From contig NW_004624784.1 of the NCBI RefSeq assembly GCF_000247695.1, positions 10,611,188 to 10,675,187 on the forward strand: a stretch of DNA of 64,000 nucleotides, read 5' to 3'. This document shows positions 62,026-64,000 of the stretch, piece after piece. Below the pieces are notes generated by a model. It was not told the origin of the DNA and searched no databases. It was given only the letters and a program-made list of their open reading frames with translations. The DNA is from Heterocephalus glaber. Lineage: Eukaryota; Chordata; Mammalia; Rodentia; Bathyergidae. Within the stretch, counting starts at the first letter, position 1, and the number at the start of each line of letters is the position of its first letter. Made by a program: the position numbers and the translations under genes.

Positions 62026-63304
62026 CTTTTTCAAATCCTTCCTCAGCATCATCTCCATCTATGTAATCTCTGCTCTATTACTAGGACCCTTTTATGATCG
62101 TCCATCATCTGCTGGAATCTTTTTCACTTTCAGAGATGTAGGTGTTACTCATTTTATTATAAAGCTAACTAAAAAGCAGAAATTGAATTAAAACATCTTC
62201 ATCAACCATTTATGTTAAAATGCAAACTAAAATCACCATATGGATGAAAAACATAAGGCCAACAGGTGATGTAGGCAGAGGACTGGACATCTGAAATTGG
62301 GTTCATTGTGTAGCACTAAAAATATGAGTTCCTTGCCTTTCTGTATAGGCCCATAATTAGTTCAGAGAGAAACAGCCATATTTTCAGGGTGTGAAGGCTG
62401 ACCAGTGTTAGGCTGCTAATGTAACATACCACTTTCCTTGGAAAATCTCAATAATCAACCTCTCAGATACCTAACAGCCCAAGGAAATATGGTCCACAGA
62501 AGTCAGCTTTCCATATAACTGAATCTCTAAATGCCAAAATTAAAATTAAATTAAATTAAACCAAAATTCCACTAAGCTTGCTAACTCTTCCACTTCCTTT
62601 GTTCTATTCTCCAGTACAGGAATGACACTACCTGTTAGTAAAATATGTAGACTGTTTGGCTCTTCTCTAACCACCTTAGTCTGTTAGGCTTGTGTGTCTT
62701 CTGCTGCTAGTCTCCAAGGCTGGCTGTCACTTTTTGTAGATAATTCCTTTCTTTACTACTAAGTGCAAGAGCTCTGAGAGAGCTACTGGGTGTTGAGACC
62801 TTTCTTGCTTACTAATGAGTTCCTGGGTGTGTCTAGGATGTTTGAGGTCTCTAGAAATCTAACCTTCACTAAGTGGTGGCATGAGGGGCTGTAATTTCCC
62901 CCTTTTATTTGACACTGGAAGAAACAAAAGTGCACAGACAAAATTTAATAATAATATTTGATTTAGTTTGACAATTACACTCTGACACTAATAGATGTTC
63001 TTAGGTAAAAATATATCCTTGAACGTAGGAAACAAATCAATACATATTTGGTGACTGGCACTAGTTTGCTACTGACATTGTTTTATAACTTTATCAGACC
63101 CACCTATTACTAATTTGTTAATAAAAGCAAGAAAACTGACCATGGAAGAATTCCTGCTGGTTCTGAGGGTTGAGTTCAAAGCCACTAGCTTTTTCCAGGA
63201 AGCTTTGGCGACTCCTAACACAGTGAGTCCTATGTGTTTCAGTCTTTCTATGCTAATTACCCTGTGATCACTTGCTTATAGGGCTGTTTCTTTCATTTGA
63301 TTTG

Positions 63305-63450
63305 GACTTGCATTCCATCCTAGCTCTGATAGTTATTAGCAAGAACTTGGGCCAGTTACTTAAGCTCTCACAAGCCTTAGGTTTCTCACATGTGAAATGG
63401 GTATAATATACAGTACTTCCCTTGCTAGGTTATTTTGAGAACCGAATGGT
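63305..63450 (+). repeat. MIR fossil
   Basis: TCCTAGCTCTGATAGTTATT, AACTTGGGCCAGTTACTTAA, GCTCTCACAAGCCTTAGG, TTTCTCACATGTGAAATGGG follow the MIR consensus almost block by block. Confidence 0.78.
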
Positions 63451-63639
63451 CTCACTTGGTGGATGTAAGCCACATCTATATGTTTCTACAGCAGGAGGCT
63501 TAGCACATGAGTTGTGTGACCAAAAAAATAAAAAATTAGTGTTATTTTAATTATTTTTAGCTCCTATCATATTCCTCTTTCTATCCCAATATAAATTTTA
63601 ATTATCTATCCTATTATTTTAATTATTTTTAGCACTATC

Positions 63640-63715
63640 TTATTCATTTTTGTATCTCTAAAGCATAACAGTGTCTGCTAATAGGGCAAGTATTCAATAA
63701 GTGTTGGTTGAATGA
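63640..63715 (+). repeat. L2-like 3' end
   Basis: AAGCATAACAGTGTCTGCTA, GCAAGTATTCAATAAGTG and TTGGTTGAATGAAG resemble the L2 end (...CACAGTAGGTGCTCAATAAATATTTGTTGAATGAA). Confidence 0.5.
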
Positions 63716-64000
63716 AGTTATTAAATGAAAGGTTGTTTTAGGACCTTCACAGGCCCTAGTCACTCTCATTTTTGGAGATAATTCCATATAACATCAAAAG
63801 ATATTATGATATGCCTCAATTTCTTTTTCTATATAATTTGGAGCTATAAATTTTAAAGAACTTTCAGTTTTGCTTTTGAAATTATTTTCAATTGTGTATT
63901 TTATTATTTATAAGCCAATATTTTGTCTCAAAAGTTCTCAGAAGGATCTTGAAAAATAAACACAAACAAACAAACACATAAATTGTGCCCAATGCAATGC

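Larger units (their letters stand above)
1..64000 (-). other. CADM1: CADM1 transcription unit, internal part (exons 2 to 8C)
   Basis: Nine minus-strand exons with consensus splice borders join into one open frame matching the CADM1 (SynCAM1, TSLC1, Necl-2) ectodomain: three Ig domains followed by a variable Thr-rich stalk. Seen directly: the order of exons from high to low coordinates, matching junction phases, Ig cysteine pairs and N-glycosylation sequons. Known for the family: a single-pass adhesion protein acting in trans at synapses and epithelial junctions, with a PDZ-binding cytoplasmic tail. The signal-peptide exon and the transmembrane and tail exons are not in the window. The paralogues CADM2-4 are excluded by near-identity to CADM1 over the Ig exons and by the CADM1-specific stalk cassettes. 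Confidence 0.97.
49893..64000 (-). other. CADM1: 3' part of CADM1 intron 1
   Basis: At least 14 kb of the very long first intron typical of CADM1. It holds five ID-type SINEs, of which the pair at 50477-50753 is inverted, several microsatellites, and MIR/L2 fossils at about 51165-51300, 54220-54430, 60340-60520, 61920-62025, 63305-63450 and 63640-63715. Stretches such as 54540-54780 and 58780-59100 look unique and non-repetitive. No exon 1 or promoter is visible. Confidence 0.82.

Noticed and set aside
49893..64000. CADM1 exon 1, promoter or CpG island
   Set aside because: The region stays AT-rich with few CpGs and has no signal-peptide coding exon. Intron 1 of this gene is known to be very long.

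Overview
The window is mammalian nuclear DNA from a rodent that is probably not a mouse or rat. It is AT-rich and intron-rich, with no operons and no long ORFs. It carries tRNA-Ala-derived ID SINEs and dimeric B1-dID SINEs, and I see no murid B2/B4 SINEs. The common ID variant reads ...GATTTAGCTCAGTGGTTCYGCC... and ends ...GGTACC(A)n. B1-dID elements are described from squirrel-, dormouse-, beaver- and guinea-pig-related lineages, so I infer one of these; the species cannot be fixed from this sequence.

The only gene I can support is CADM1 (SynCAM1/TSLC1/nectin-like 2), on the minus strand and incomplete at both ends. Reading from high to low coordinates, nine exons are present with AG/GT borders and a continuous reading frame: exon 2 (49746-49892) and exon 3 (48025-48177), encoding Ig domain 1; exon 4 (41059-41196) and exon 5 (38720-38878), Ig domain 2; exon 6 (27611-27710) and exon 7 (24368-24540), Ig domain 3; then three small stalk cassette exons, 8A/threonine-rich (19887-19964), 8B (9247-9279) and 8C (1653-1706). 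Exon 1 (signal peptide) lies beyond base 64000. The transmembrane and cytoplasmic exons and the 3' UTR lie before base 1. Several of these exons are too short to show up in an ORF search.

The nine exons together encode nearly all of the ectodomain of a homophilic/heterophilic cell-adhesion protein of synapses, epithelia and mast cells. All six Ig-fold cysteines and six N-glycosylation sequons are present. The stalk cassettes are 78, 33 and 54 bp, all phase 1-1, so any combination keeps the frame. That is the main functional design feature visible here.

Everything else is intronic: about 11 relatively young ID SINEs (most antisense to CADM1, many with clear target-site duplications), several older SINE copies, B1/B1-dID SINEs, MIR and L2 fossils, one MLT1-like solitary LTR, and many microsatellites. 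No RNA gene, CRISPR array, promoter or second protein gene could be supported. I found no undescribed system. The points most worth a second look are the regulatory layout of exon 8B, the coding ACC repeat, two unusual residues in Ig domain 3, and the SINE architecture.
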